Origin: Ignelater luminosus
Lineage: Eukaryota; Arthropoda; Insecta; Coleoptera; Elateridae
Direction: 5' to 3'
Assembly (NCBI GenBank): GCA_011009095.1
Contig: VTPC01000895.1
Coordinates: 30,946 to 94,945 of the forward strand
Length of the DNA stretch: 64,000 bases
The notes beneath the pieces are model-generated. The model was not told the DNA's origin. It saw nothing but the letters and a program-made list of their open reading frames with translations, and searched no databases. Each line of letters starts with the position of its first letter. Positions within the stretch are counted from its first letter, which is position 1. Below are positions 24,256 through 36,178 of the stretch, piece after piece. The position numbers and the translations under genes were made by a program.

Positions 24256-27200
24256 AAGTGATGATGATACTGCGATGGTTTACAACGAGCAGCATCAACC
24301 TAAAACAACTGTCTTTACGATATTCTTTCGCAAAATACGTGGTTGCGTGAAGCCTACCACCTCCAGGGGCCTACCTAAGGCCCAAAACTAAGATTCAATT
24401 CTCATTTCTTATTTAGATCTGTTTATAGAAAACTCAAAATCTCCCGCTTGTCGTCTCTAGGGATTTTTAGAAACAGGAAATCTATTAAAATTCTCGATTC
24501 AGTACACTTAGAAGGTATTAGTAATATTTGTGTCCAAAAGCAGTTATAATCTTCCTGGACAGCAACCTTTGTCTGTTTAATAGTTGTCCAACAGCAATCA
24601 GGCTATTAGTGTTTCAATTTGATTTCAACTTTTCGCAACAATGGGGTAGGCTATTTTTGGGCCCAATTGCAATATCATCTATTGTTTCTAGCTCTACTAT
24701 ATATTTCCATGTTAACTACTCTTTAGGCAAGAACAGAATTTGCACTTCTGTTTGGTATTTAGCTAAGTTATATTCAACGACGGGCATTTTACGCATGGCT
24801 TGTATCTCATAGAAATGTGAGAGAATTCAGAAAAGAAAGTAATGTTTTTGATAATGGCAAAATTGGTCCCTATGTAAGATTTTGATCTTTTGGACACGTA
24901 CAACTAAACCCTTCGTCTTTACCTTTACGAGCCTAATGGGCACACAATATTTGCACCAAGCAAGTATGAAACGAACTGAAATGAGTGACGAGAAATGTGG
25001 GTCATCAATGTAGCAAGAACGCCAACTGCTTAATTAGATGGAGATCTTTTTCAGACGAATTCTGTAAAAAAAACTTGAATGTTTACAGATAGAGTTGTTT
25101 CTTCTTCTTTTATAAACTGCTTTGTACGTAGGGTTGCACTTTGACTTCCAAGAGCCCAGAATTTATATGCCTTCACAAGGATCTGAAGCATTGTTTTTCC
25201 TCTTCCGTGCAGTGCCGTTTGAATTTTTATTAGCATGACGTATTAAAGTAGAACAATTTGCACCAAACCTTCTATTGAAGCGACAAATACTTGGTTGTAA
25301 TGAAATGAGAACCAAATCCAATTTCAATAAGACTTAAAGTGACTCTCTTCAAATACCCCTGCTTCACTGGCAAGAAAACATTTTTTGAGTATTACAAGAG
25401 TCTATTCAGGTAATTCGTAAACTCATTTTCAATCTTCCGTTTAGGCTCTCTACTGATAGTTACCCATCCATTATTTTCTTGGAAATCAACTGTCTTTGTA
25501 TCTTCCTTGTGCAGATGTTCCAGTCTTCTTTTTGCTGCAGATGTGGATGCTTAGGAATCAGGATAAACCCAAAAGAAAAGGTCCTGAGATTGATCTTCTA
25601 TATTCAGGATGTCTTTGCTAAAGTTGTTTTGTTTTAAGCGTTTACGGATGGATTTTGTGATGGGAGTCTATCTAGCTATATCATGTTTGGGTATAGGGAT
25701 GTTAAACAAAGCTCCACATCGAAGCAGCAACAAAGAATGGTTGAAAAAACTTCAAAAAATATTTTACAGGTGAAAAATAAAGCAACGTAACAAATAGTAC
25801 GTTTAGGGTGTTTTTTGCTGCTAAAATTGTAAGCAATTCTAGTAATAATTACGGCCCAATTTGGGTCACTTTTCGGTTTGGTCTAACACGTTTCATCCTG
25901 TGGTTAATTATGTTTGCTACATAACTGTGTTATGCAATTTTAGCTTGCACTAATTATCAGATTTTCTACTTTCACGCAGTTAGGACATACCAAATCAAAT
26001 ACAACATTGGTTAGTTGGTTTCAGAATTCTCCATATCATCCATCCATTTCTATTATGCCCAATTTCTTTCAGAATTTATTACCGTTAATATAGATAAAAT
26101 AATAATAACCACACCAAAACGATCGATACCATATTATTATTAAAATAAAATAGCACATTGGTTGTTACACATTAAAGCGACGAGGCTTTGATGATAGTGC
26201 AATGATTGGCTACTTAAGAATGCATAATCATAATAATAATAATAATACACAAATAATAATGGTAATTTATCTAACAGAATCAGATTGATACTTGTACTTT
26301 AGCGTAAATGGAATCTTACGGTTATTTAATCATATACATTAGGTTACTGGAGCTGTAAGCAGCTATTTTTGCTTACAAATAGGTTTGTATGAAACGTTAT
26401 TAATAAGAACTTCAACAAAATCAAAAAAACAAAATAAAATGGAAATTGGATTAGAATTTTAATTGGAAGAACGCAAAGAAGAGAAAGAGTACTGTTATGT
26501 TTGTACGTTAACGGAAAACAAGAATTAAATAGTTAGGTAATTATCATACCCAAGAGGTTTTTTCCGTTTTGATGTTTTGTTTTCAATTTTAAAATGCAAA
26601 CCAGTAATATCAAAATCCAAATTGTTTCACTAATTTAATAAACAAGAAGAAAAAAACATTTTCGTTGTTGGCATTTTAGTAAATATAACAAGGTTGCCTG
26701 TCGGCTGATTTTTCTGACATAATCCGGTATTTAACTCGTTGGGCTGCAATATTCTCTCATTATCGAGACGGGATGAAATGGGTCAGGGACTACGTTAAGG
26801 TCGACGTCTACGAGCTGCTTTTAGTTTTATCATCGATTATGAATTATATACACACAAGCATAAAAAAGACTATTATTATATCTTTAACCTAATTAACAGT
26901 TATACTTATTTATGCTGACAATAACAACTTGATAATTTTACAATTCTTTTTCCATGAAAAGAAATTTTTCTTTTACCTTCAAATAAAACTGACAAATGGA
27001 TAGAATTAAGAGAAATTGTTTCAAGTCGTAAAATTAATACTAAAGGTAATAATATTTCAAATCCAATTGAAGAAATCATAAATTTATTGAGATGACGTTT
27101 GGTAGGTCGTGCAATACAGTAGCAGCAAAATGGTAGAGTCGGCGACCTGAATGCCACACGACGGGGTCATCCACGGAATAACGGTCTCATTCGCGCGCCG

Positions 27201-28829
27201 CCTGTAGGAAGGACGAATGTTTTTATTTTTTGAGCCGGGTTTCATTTTCTTTTTCTCCTTTTTATTAAATTAACTTTGTATTATTGAGAAAAAAAAGAAG
27301 GCGAACATAATTAAACAAGATTTTATTAAAAAGAATCGTTATGAGAGCATTCTAGTGTGCATGTCCTGAAGGCAGGTTTAGTTAATTGAATTTTCAGAGC
27401 GATTTGTTAAGAGCTATATAAAATCCAATGTAAATTTCGCTTATATGAAATTTGACTTCGGGTTAGCGGTTGTTATTTATTTATGCAATATAAAAAACAT
27501 GATAGAAATATTTCGAGCATGTAATTATTATTACAGAAGGAAAATTAGGAAAATTTGCATTAATTCCGTATAAAAAGATTTTTCCCAAGTAAAATCTGCT
27601 GCAATCTCCGAACACAAAAGGTTGACCTAACAAGAAAAAAAGTAACTCAAACAAGTCTCGACTAATTTGGTAAAATTAATAAAAATTAAAGGGCGCCAAC
27701 CATTGATAAATTGTAACTTGAATCTCGTAACACAACACAACTTATCAAGTGGAAGGAAAGCTTCACGGCATTTTATGCTATAAATTAGATGAGAGTCCCT
27801 CTTCTCTTACATATTTTTACACCAGTAGATAATATCCAATTTACCAATAACCATATAACGATTTGGTGTCTCATCTACAATAAAACTTTCTGTCCAAGTG
27901 ATATAATAAAGATTCAGTCACACTATCATGAGTATACCAATGTGTCAATCACTTCTATCTTAAAGGTGTTATAAATTGTTAAAAAACAATAAAAAAAGGG
28001 TATTACATTATAAAATTAAATGCAAAGATAACGATCTTGGTTTCGTACGATTACTTATATTGAAATAATAAAAATTTCTTTGGTGTATTCACTGATACAG
28101 GAAAGATCAAAATCAAATCTCATATAAAAAGAAATATATGTCTGCTACAAACAAAACATTTCGAAGATAAGTAACTAAATCTTACTTTTTTGTTTTCAAT
28201 TTCTGCACAAAGTCTGTTCATTTCTTTCGTTATTATTTAAAGGCATTCTATAAATATGATAAATTCCAAAACAAAAACGTTTTCAACGCGAAAGAAATTT
28301 ATTATAGATAGCTACCTGCGATAAATTTATCCACACTTGACTTTAATTTCACTTTTATTATCTATATTATTTGTTCACGACGCTATAAACTTAAATATAA
28401 CATAAAACTTTTAACATCTAATAATAACTTGCGGTATTTTGAAAATAAAGTTTTACAAAATCAATTACTTAAAAACTTCACTCAATAAACCTAATTTATG
28501 CAAGAAAAAAAAAACAAAAAAATAACTTGAAATGTCTATACAAAAAAAATTGAAGGAAACAAGGCTACTTAGTTTAAATAGTATACCTTCTTACTAGCTA
28601 CTTTTCGCAAAATCAAAAAAAGTGTCTAAGTGATGCATTGAGATGCAGCTCACTTGACAATAAGACTGCCATTCTTCTAAGAGCATTGGTCGAGTGCAAT
28701 AGCCACTTGGTGAATATTAACTGAGAATCAACAAATTCAGTCATTACAAAAAACTCGCGCCGTCAAAAAAAGAGGTTTTACAGAAAAATGGCAAAAATGT
28801 ATGTAGATTACATTAATGCTGCAATCTCC
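24256..28829. other. long AT-rich stretch with two CpG-richer patches
   Basis: No gene supported. Patches at 26690-26820 and 27090-27230 are clearly richer in GC and CpG than the rest. The second overlaps a minus-strand open frame (26906 to about 27160) without recognisable motif. They could be first exons or promoters of an unseen transcript. The stretch 25330-25600 on the minus strand reads as a short possible coding scrap (KKRRLEHLHKEDTKTVDF) that I cannot assign. Short AAT runs lie at 26228-26246. Confidence 0.4.
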
Positions 28830-30060
28830 AGAAACACTGGGAGTATCACTTGTAGCTCTTAATCTTCTTTGCTGGAGAAAGCTAGCCTCATCTACATCCA
28901 TACCATTTGAAGTAATTCATAATCGTACTTCGCTCTTCGCAGACCACCTGTGGCATTCTCCAGCAAAACTTCGTCTCTCACTAGGCCACCACAGATACGC
29001 TCACCCAGGACACCTACGGTATCCCAAGGCCAAATCTTCTTCAAAACTTCGCCCTTCCAAGCTCCCTTTGGTGACATACAAGTTATCATTACCCTTTCCT
29101 AAACCGGCTGCGCATTAAATCTTTAATTCATAGACCATTTACAGTGGCTTAAAATCGGATTTCGCCCTCTCAGGCCATATTCGAATTTCGTTCTCTCCAG
29201 TCCACCCAAAATAGTCCACAACTGGACTTGATTTTCCACCTGTGCTGACCTACAATTGAGCATCACTCTACACTAGTCCACCTGTTGTGGTCTATAATCC
29301 GTTTCCCCTAACTAAGTCATTTACGGTCGCATGAGGTCGGGTTTCGTCCTCCCGGGTCATCGGAAAAAATTCACAACAAAACTGTTTTCTCCAGCCCACA
29401 ATCAGACTTTGCCTTCCCCAGACCGCCTTGACTAATCTACCTGCGGTAGTTAATAGTCGGTTTCCACCCTCGGTGGCTCTTCCAATCCATCTGAGATAAT
29501 TCACAATCGCAGTTAATTTATCTCAGCAAACTTGAGGTTTTCTAAAATCGAATACTGCCTTCCTCAGGTTAGCTGTGATGGCCTACAATTAAATATCACT
29601 CTTGGTAGCCCATCTGCGCTCTCAGATCATGTGAGATAATTCACAATTGGACTTTGCCTTTCCTAGGCCGCATGTGGTGGCTTATTATCGAACGTGACTA
29701 AAATCGGTTTCTGCTCCCGTCCAAGCCACTTCAAGTGTTACATAGACAGACATATTGATCCTCCTCACCACTCTGTGGTGATTCACAGTCGGTTTCTGCC
29801 CTCATTCAAGTTATTTACCGTAGCCCCCAATCAGGCTTCGCAAACACTACCCTTCACGATCCCTCTTGAAGTGGTCATAATCGAGTTTCTTTCTCACTCA
29901 AACCATCTGCTCACAATCAGGACTCACCTTCTCCAGCCACCCGAGGCTATTCCTAATAGGAAGAAAAGACTTCTCAGGCACCGCCTACAATTGAAATTTA
30001 CTTTTCGCTACTCAAGTCAGCTAGAATACGTAACACTGGCGTGCTTTCTACCCCACTAAC
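28830..30060. repeat. degenerate ~45-55 bp minisatellite field
   Basis: A block markedly richer in GC than its flanks, built of diverged tandem copies. Recurring words are YACAATYRGACTTTGCC (29249, 29398, 29591, 29642, 29920, 29985), GGTGGTCTATAATCGGTTTC (29289, 29455, 29677, 29774, 29870) and AGGCCACCTGYGGTGG (28940, 28980, 29275, 29440, 29670). They recur at roughly 45-55 bp spacing. The 100-codon open frame inside it (28816-29118 plus) and the antisense frames are by-products of the repeat. Copies are too diverged to fix an exact unit by eye. Confidence 0.7.
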
Positions 30061-30240
30061 AAGCACCCGCGACTTGCAGAAAGTCCATAAGTTATTAGAA
30101 CACACAAACAGTCAAGGATCAAAATTACGATGTTAATTTAATTTAAACTGTTTCAGGTGTATTTGCTAGAAAAATTGAACAACTTTCTGTTCAGGATTTC
30201 AGTAGTAATAAGTAACAGCTTTGTCGTTTACTGGAATGTA

Positions 30241-31433
30241 CGAGGGTGGTCTGAAACGTTTCCGACCTCAACGTGAAGATGGCAGCACTCGTAAATAAAA
30301 GCTACTGAATTTCGTTGTTCATCTGTTGACAGTTACTCACCAAAGTTTCAGCCATTTTGGACGCGCAGTTTTTATGTAACAGTCGTTTGAGTGAGTTGAT
30401 GTGAGTTTTTTTGTGAAAATGGACAAAATCGAGTATCGAGCTGTCATTAAATATTTGTTTTTCAAAGGCAATACGCCTTCGCAAATAAAAGATGAGTTGG
30501 ATTCTGTGTATGGGGACTCTGAGCCGACGAAAACATCGCCAAAGTTCACCAAATGGTGCTAGACGACCGCCGAATTAAAGTGAGAGAGATAGCAGAGGTT
30601 ATGAACATGTTAAAAGAACGTGTTTGTCACATATTAAATCAACATTTAGGCATGAGAAAGCTGTCCGCGCGTTGGGTGCCGCGTTTGCTCACGTTAGACC
30701 AAAAACGTGTTCGAATGAATATTTCCAACGCTCTTTTGGCGCAGTTTAGGCGAAATAAATCCGAGTTTTGGCGCCGATTAATTACTGTAGATGAAACTTG
30801 AATACACCATTATACGCCCGAAACAAAAATACAGTCCAAACAGTGGACTGCAGAGGGGGAACCGGCTCCAAAAAAAGCAAAAACTGTTTTTCGGCTGGGA
30901 AAGTGATGGCGACTGTTTTTTTGGGATAGTCATGGAGTTATTTTAATCGATTATCTTCAAAAAGGAAAAACCATTACAGGAGCATACTATGCATCATTAC
31001 TTGACAAGCTGAAGGCAGAACTTGCGAAAACACGGCTACATTTGCAGAAAAAGAAAATCCTGTTTCACCAAGACAACGCACCGTCTCACACCTCAGCGGT
31101 TGCCATGGCGAAAATCCACGAATTACGGTTTGAACTGCTTGACCATCCGCCTTACTCACCAGATCTAGCCCCAAGCGACTTCTTTTTGTTCCCTCATCTA
31201 AAAATTGCGCTTGGAGGACAAAGATTTTCGTCAAATGAAAAGGCAATCACCTTCGTGAACAATTATTTTGCAGAGAAAAATGCCGAGTACTATTTGGACG
31301 GGTTACAGAGATGGGAGCATCGCTGGGAGAAGTGTGTAGAGTTACAAGAAGACTATGTTGAAAAATAAAAAAAAATTTTCAGAAAAAATGTCTTGTATCT
31401 TTGTTAGGTCGGAAACTTTTCAGACCACCCTCG
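30241..31433 (+). mobile_element. mariner element, irritans-type, deleted
   Basis: A 1193-bp element, TIRs CGAGGGTGGTCTGAAACGTT / CGAGGGTGGTCTGAAAAGTT (right, read inward), one mismatch in 20, with TA at 30239-30240 and 31434-31435. It shares CGAGGGTGG with the element at 18911 but differs further in, so it is a different family. Confidence 0.95.
30419..31368 (+). pseudogene. mariner transposase pseudogene (DD34D, irritans subfamily)
   Basis: ATG 30419 opens MDKIEYRAVIKYLFFKGNTP...VYGDSE. About 33 codons are then missing with a frameshift, and the sequence resumes at DENIAKVHQMVLDDRRIKVREIA. The second HTH and SARWVPRLLTLDQKRVRMN follow. The first catalytic D is in TVDET (~30790); the next codon, normally Trp, is TGA (~30799). 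A shift near 30890-30930 breaks the middle. The catalytic half is clean from ~31042: FHQDNAPSHTS (second D), then SPDLAPSDFF (third D, DD34D), ending in ...QEDYVEK with TAA at 31366-31368. Dead, with the same kind of N-terminal deletion as the copy at 18911. Confidence 0.92.
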
Positions 31434-31938
31434 TAGGTATTACAAAAACGTTGTAAAGCGGTCTGATGAAGGTAAGGAGACAGTATGATCCGACAGACTC
31501 TTTTTCTGCCACAACATAGTTTAATAATTCAACAGTCAAACAATAAGTCTTGTTCACGAATAGGAATTGAAAACAGTTTCACAACTTCGATAAATCATCG
31601 AACGAGTTTCCTTTGTTTTAGGTATCCTATTCAAGTTATTATAATAATAGCAAACAAATATTTTTCATAAATGGCAATGAGAAATGCTATTGGAAAAAAT
31701 CGAAATAGTGGAAACGCGGAGGATAGCTGACATTAAAAATAAGGCAATAAAGCCAGACGCTTTGGAGATAAAAGTTTTCTATTTCTGATGCTTTGTGATA
31801 CCCGTACCCAGCTCATCATTTAGATCTAATACTATCACTCACTATCACTCTAAAATTCAAATTCCAAATAAACTGCTAACGTGCAAATTTTATTCAAAAT
31901 GACAGACCGTATTACCTAAATGTTTGCCGTTGAGGTGA
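31434..31938. other. intergenic stretch, nothing recognised
   Basis: AT-rich, with a doubled CACTATCACT at ~31830. No coding signal. Confidence 0.5.
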
Positions 31939-32210
31939 GCATTACCTAGCTCTATATCTTTCCAAGTCCAAATTGAAACCAATCAATTTTAAATTGAGAT
32001 CAATCAATTTCAAATTATACCAATCAACTTCAGATTGAGACTAATCTGAACTCACAGTTAATTAGTCTCAATTTGAAATTGATTAATGTCAGTTTGAAGT
32101 AGATTGATCTGAACTTGAACCTCATTAGCCTAATTTGAAATTGATTGGTCTCGATTTAAAATTAATTGGTTCCAATTCGATCTTGAAAAGGTACAGATCT
32201 AGACATTGCT
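31939..32210. repeat. 270-bp palindrome made of ~24-bp units (fold-back)
   Basis: The left half (31939-32060) is the imperfect inverse of the right half (~32085-32210). Both contain ACCAATCAATTT and TTTCAAATT words repeated about every 24 bp. The outer parts (AGCTCTATATCTTTCC against GGTACAGATCT) also pair. No open frame; no clear target duplication. A fold-back MITE or a palindromic minisatellite. Confidence 0.8.
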
Positions 32211-34799
32211 GGAGAACAGCACATCTATAGCATTCATAGTTTAAAACTGCAAGATATTAATTGGAAAACGGTACAAAGCACCATGGTACAAAATGTAGCT
32301 GGATTTGGGACAATATTCTACAGTACTGGCTATATTGTCAATCAGAAAATACTTAATGCTGCTCACAAAAACAACTATCATGTAGCAGTGGGCTATTTTA
32401 GAGAATATGTAGGCTAATGGAATGCATGTCAATATTTGGTGGGTACCTCCACATGAAGCAAAGACGCTCCACATAAGTGACCAGAAATCTTGCAACCCCG
32501 TGAAGACTTGGGTTTGAAACAATCTAAAAGATAAACATTACACTTCTTCTTAGAGATACTGCAATGAAATACTTTAAACTGTTTTTCCAAAACGTATTGA
32601 AAAACACACAATTAGTAAGAGTATCAAAAACTCTGGGTAAGCTATGCAAAATGGGGAAGGAAATTTCCTACCATATCATATAGATAGTCATTGCCGAACA
32701 TTTCAAAGACTGTCTGGTAAGAGCTATTCTGTACTGGATCAGACTCGTAGGGTTATTTTAGGCAATAGAGTTTACCAATGATATCTTTTTGGATAGCTGT
32801 TGACTAAAAATAATTATACTGACCGAACGTAATCTTGTAAATCTATTGATATGAAAAGAATTCCTTCATGCTAATTAAGGTGATATTAACTCAAGACAGT
32901 TTCTACTGTACTTCTGCTCTGACCATGATAATACTAACTTGATAATAATATACGTGGACAATTTTCAACAATACTTTAAGATATTAGGACCATATGGGCC
33001 ATTTAAAAAAAGAAATGCATAGACAACAGTAAATCAGTTTAACAGGAATCCCCACATTGTTTCGTTTATTCAATAAATGAATGTCAAGTTATAAACGCAG
33101 TACTCTAGTATGCTACCATAAAAATCGTACTTGTCTGCTAGTACACTAAAAGTTACGCAGTTGTTACCTGATTTTTACTGATCAAAACATTGCATTGTGG
33201 TAAATCAAAAACAAAGGCAAATTATCTTATGAGTTTCCTCGTGGTTTACAGTAGCGCATCGTATTATTGCTTTACAGGTGGATATGTGGGAGACAATCTG
33301 CATTGTATTGTGAGATTAAATGTCGACATTATTTGTGCATGTTGGCATTCTCTTTTGGTTCAGAAAAGAAAATCTTCAGATCTAGCTTTCAATTACCTCT
33401 AGATACTTCTCTTGCAGTTGGGAATTGCATAAAGTAAAAGCAGGGTTGACGTTTGTTTATATTTTATAATTTTATAATAAAAAAGAAAAAACTAAAAATG
33501 TTTTACGCTACTTACTTGGTGGGCAACCCTGCACATGAATAACTGCAAAAGAAATTTTTAAAATTAGTACGTAACCAATTTTATTAAAAATAAAAATAAT
33601 AAACAGTTAACCAATCACCAATAATAACATAACTAATAAGAAACAACAAACATAACATATCAGTTAAAATAATAAAACACAAATAAAAAAGTAAATTTTC
33701 AAGAAATGCAGGCGCCTCGCGGAATTTATAAAAGCAAACCTGGAAAATTTGCTTACATCTTCAGAATTCTTTTCTGAAAGCTTGAAAAGGGAGAGAAATC
33801 CGATATAAAAATATAATCGCATTATGTCAGCGTTCCTACGATATCTTTCCTTACTTTTTATTATTATTTATTTATCAGAATTAATTAATGCTCAATGATA
33901 ATAAGCATTATACAAAATACCTTGAAGACAAAAACCACTAAATTTATTACGATCCATTTTCAGGGCTTTCCTTTGTTACCTCGGTCGCGGTAGACATTTT
34001 TTTTTAGCATTTCAATAAAACAAGTAAGAGAATGAAACTTGTTTTTATTTTATTGTCGATTCCGCATTTTTCTTTAATGGAAGGTAATCAATTTTGCTTT
34101 TGAATAATAATAAGAGAGCGGCCGGGTTTAATCTCTACTAAATCTTCAAAGAAATGTCTTATTTGTCTTTTAAATAAAATAAAGGAGTTTTGACAAATTC
34201 CTTTATAACCTTGTGATCCTTAATAAAAAAACAAACCGTTTTGAAGTTTCAAAACCCTCTAAAAGTTATCATTTAAATGCATTAAATCGAAAGAAACCAC
34301 GTAACCTTTTGTTTGTATTCTTTGTTTCCAAGCTTTCGATTTCATTGTTGAAGAAGTAAGAGGTAATTATTTAATATTACTTACAATACACGCCTTATTT
34401 GCCTATTTCTATTAATAAAATCAGTCAGTACATAGATTTGGAAAAGTCTCAAAAATAATATCCAACGACAGTAATGCTGAAACTTGAAGAGTTTGTTTAG
34501 ACCTTATGGGTAAGATTAAGACTTCAGAATTAACTCAAAAACAATTCTCAGAGAGACAAAGTTTAATTCAACTTCATTGTTCTGCGAGAGACGCGTTAAG
34601 GTTTCAAGTTTTTCCTGAGATACTATGTACATAAATAAACTGGTAACAGCTAATGGTAATTTTTGAGGACAAAAAGGTTTGGTTAGTTTCTCGATTTTTT
34701 AATGATTTCTTTAAGTTTCTTAGTTTGTTATTATCCTGAATGTATGGTAATCTTCACACTATTTTTTTTATGGTTTATTGAGTGCAAAACAGTTTACAA
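32211..34799. other. AT-rich intergenic stretch, nothing recognised
   Basis: Open frames (32241-32522 minus, 33190-33402 plus) lack motifs. I see no repeats beyond short A/T tracts. Confidence 0.5.
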
Positions 34800-34877
34800 C
34801 ACATTTGGACATTTAAAAAAAACTACAAGAGATAAAAATGAAATTCTTTTTTTATTCTGAAGATAAATGTTTGGGGT

Positions 34878-36045
34878 TTAGTGAATTAAGTTTTCGAAGC
34901 ATGAACCCTCGCTGGTCACAATGTGGCGGAGCCTTGTTTCGAAGGCCTCGGTTGACCTCTCCAGAACTTCGCGTGTAATGCCTTTGATGACGTCTGTGAT
35001 GTTCTTTTTGAGCTCTTCTATAGTCTTAGGGTTGTTCTTGTAGACTCTATCCTTGATATAACCCCAGAGAAAGAAATCGCAGACATTGAGATCGGGAGAA
35101 TAGGGTGGCCAGTCTATGCCTCCTCCGGTCTTTTGGGGGGCATCTAATCCAATGATTCTCTCTTCGAACTCTTCCATGAGGCAGTCGAAAACTTCCTGGG
35201 TTCGATGAGGTCTCGCACCGTCCTGTTGAAACCAATAATTGTTGACCATCCGATTGAGCCTGGCCTTTTTGATGAATTCCTTCAGAATTTGGTCCTTATA
35301 GGCAACTGCAGTCACATTGGTGTCCAAGAATATCGGACTGAATATCTTTTTGGCAGTCACAGAACACCAGACAGTTACTCGCTGAGAGTGGAGTGGGGGG
35401 GTCGCAACAGTGAAATATGGCTGTTCACTGCCCCAATGACGATAATTCTATTTGTTAACATAGCCATTGAGATGGAAATGGTATTCATCAGTGAAGTGAA
35501 TCATCTTTACATCAATTTTGTCATTCTCGATGCGGTCGAGGACTTCATTGGCGAAATCGAATCTTTGGGTCACACTTCGAGGGCTCAGAGCTTGCACAAT
35601 CTGTATCTTATACGGGAACCACTCCAGGTCCTGATGGAGGATCCTTAGAACACTGGATTTCGAAATTTCCAATATCTGTGCGGCTCTTCGTGTCGACGGA
35701 CCGGCCTCTTCTTCGAAGTGCTGTTTGACGCGCTTCACATTCTCTTCTGTTCGGACAGTGAACTCTTTGGTGGCCATTCCTGCCTTGTCATCCAACACAC
35801 TTTCGGTCATCTCAAACTTGGCCATCAATCTATTGTTGTTTTTGTAAGAAATCAATTAATTAATTTTAAAAATATTGAGCAAACATTTTTAACTTTGAGA
35901 TGGTTTCCGCTTTAAGAGTCGAATGTCTGTCCACCTCGGTCCTAAAGGCTCTCAGTGTTGTCGCCGGACTCTGTCCATTTTGGTACCAGAGCCGTACCAA
36001 TGTCACTCTTTGTTCCAACGAATAGGTTGTCTTCGAGGTCGCCAT
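34878..36045 (-). pseudogene. Tc1/mariner-like transposase, DD47D spacing, mini-intron
   Basis: Starts at ATG 36045 (MATSKTTYSLEQRVTLVRLW), the first helix-turn-helix domain. After ...AETISK the frame would fail, but removal of a 67-nt GT-AG segment (GTTAAA...CAATAG, about 35843-35909) rejoins TISK to LMAKFEMTESVLDD in frame. The second HTH is STRRAAQILEISKSSVLRIL. Catalytic Asps: HFTDEYHFHLNG (~35480), FQQDGARPH (~35220) and SPDLNVCDFFLWG (~35075). The second and third are separated by 47 residues; relatives I know have about 41. The extra residues are in LDAPQKTGGGIDWPP. A single nonsense TAG (35448-35450, probably from CAG) sits just after the first Asp; apart from it both halves are in one frame to the TAA at 34878. 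Otherwise remarkably intact. Confidence 0.85.
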
Positions 36046-36178
36046 TATTGTGATCAAAACACTACTCAACAAAACCCCAGACCTTTGTGACTATGCCTAC
36101 AAAAAATGACGTCAATCAGTTGAGTGGTTTGCGAATGGCGGCAATTTTGAAATGCCGCTACCGAATGGACCACCCTGT
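34878..36178 (-). mobile_element. Tc1/mariner-superfamily element, one end visible
   Basis: The 5' end on the minus strand is at about 36178, reading inward TACAGGGTGGTCCATTCGGT, a typical mariner-like terminus that starts with TA(CAGGG). The matching copy is not found downstream of the stop at 34878, so the 3' end is deleted, very diverged or further left (34500-34870). Confidence 0.75.

Noticed and set aside
28816-29118. 100-codon plus-strand frame that looks protein-like
   Set aside because: Lies in the degenerate minisatellite; openness follows from the GC-richer repeat, and no family motif is present.
35205-35648. 147-codon plus-strand frame
   Set aside because: Antisense of the DD47D transposase.
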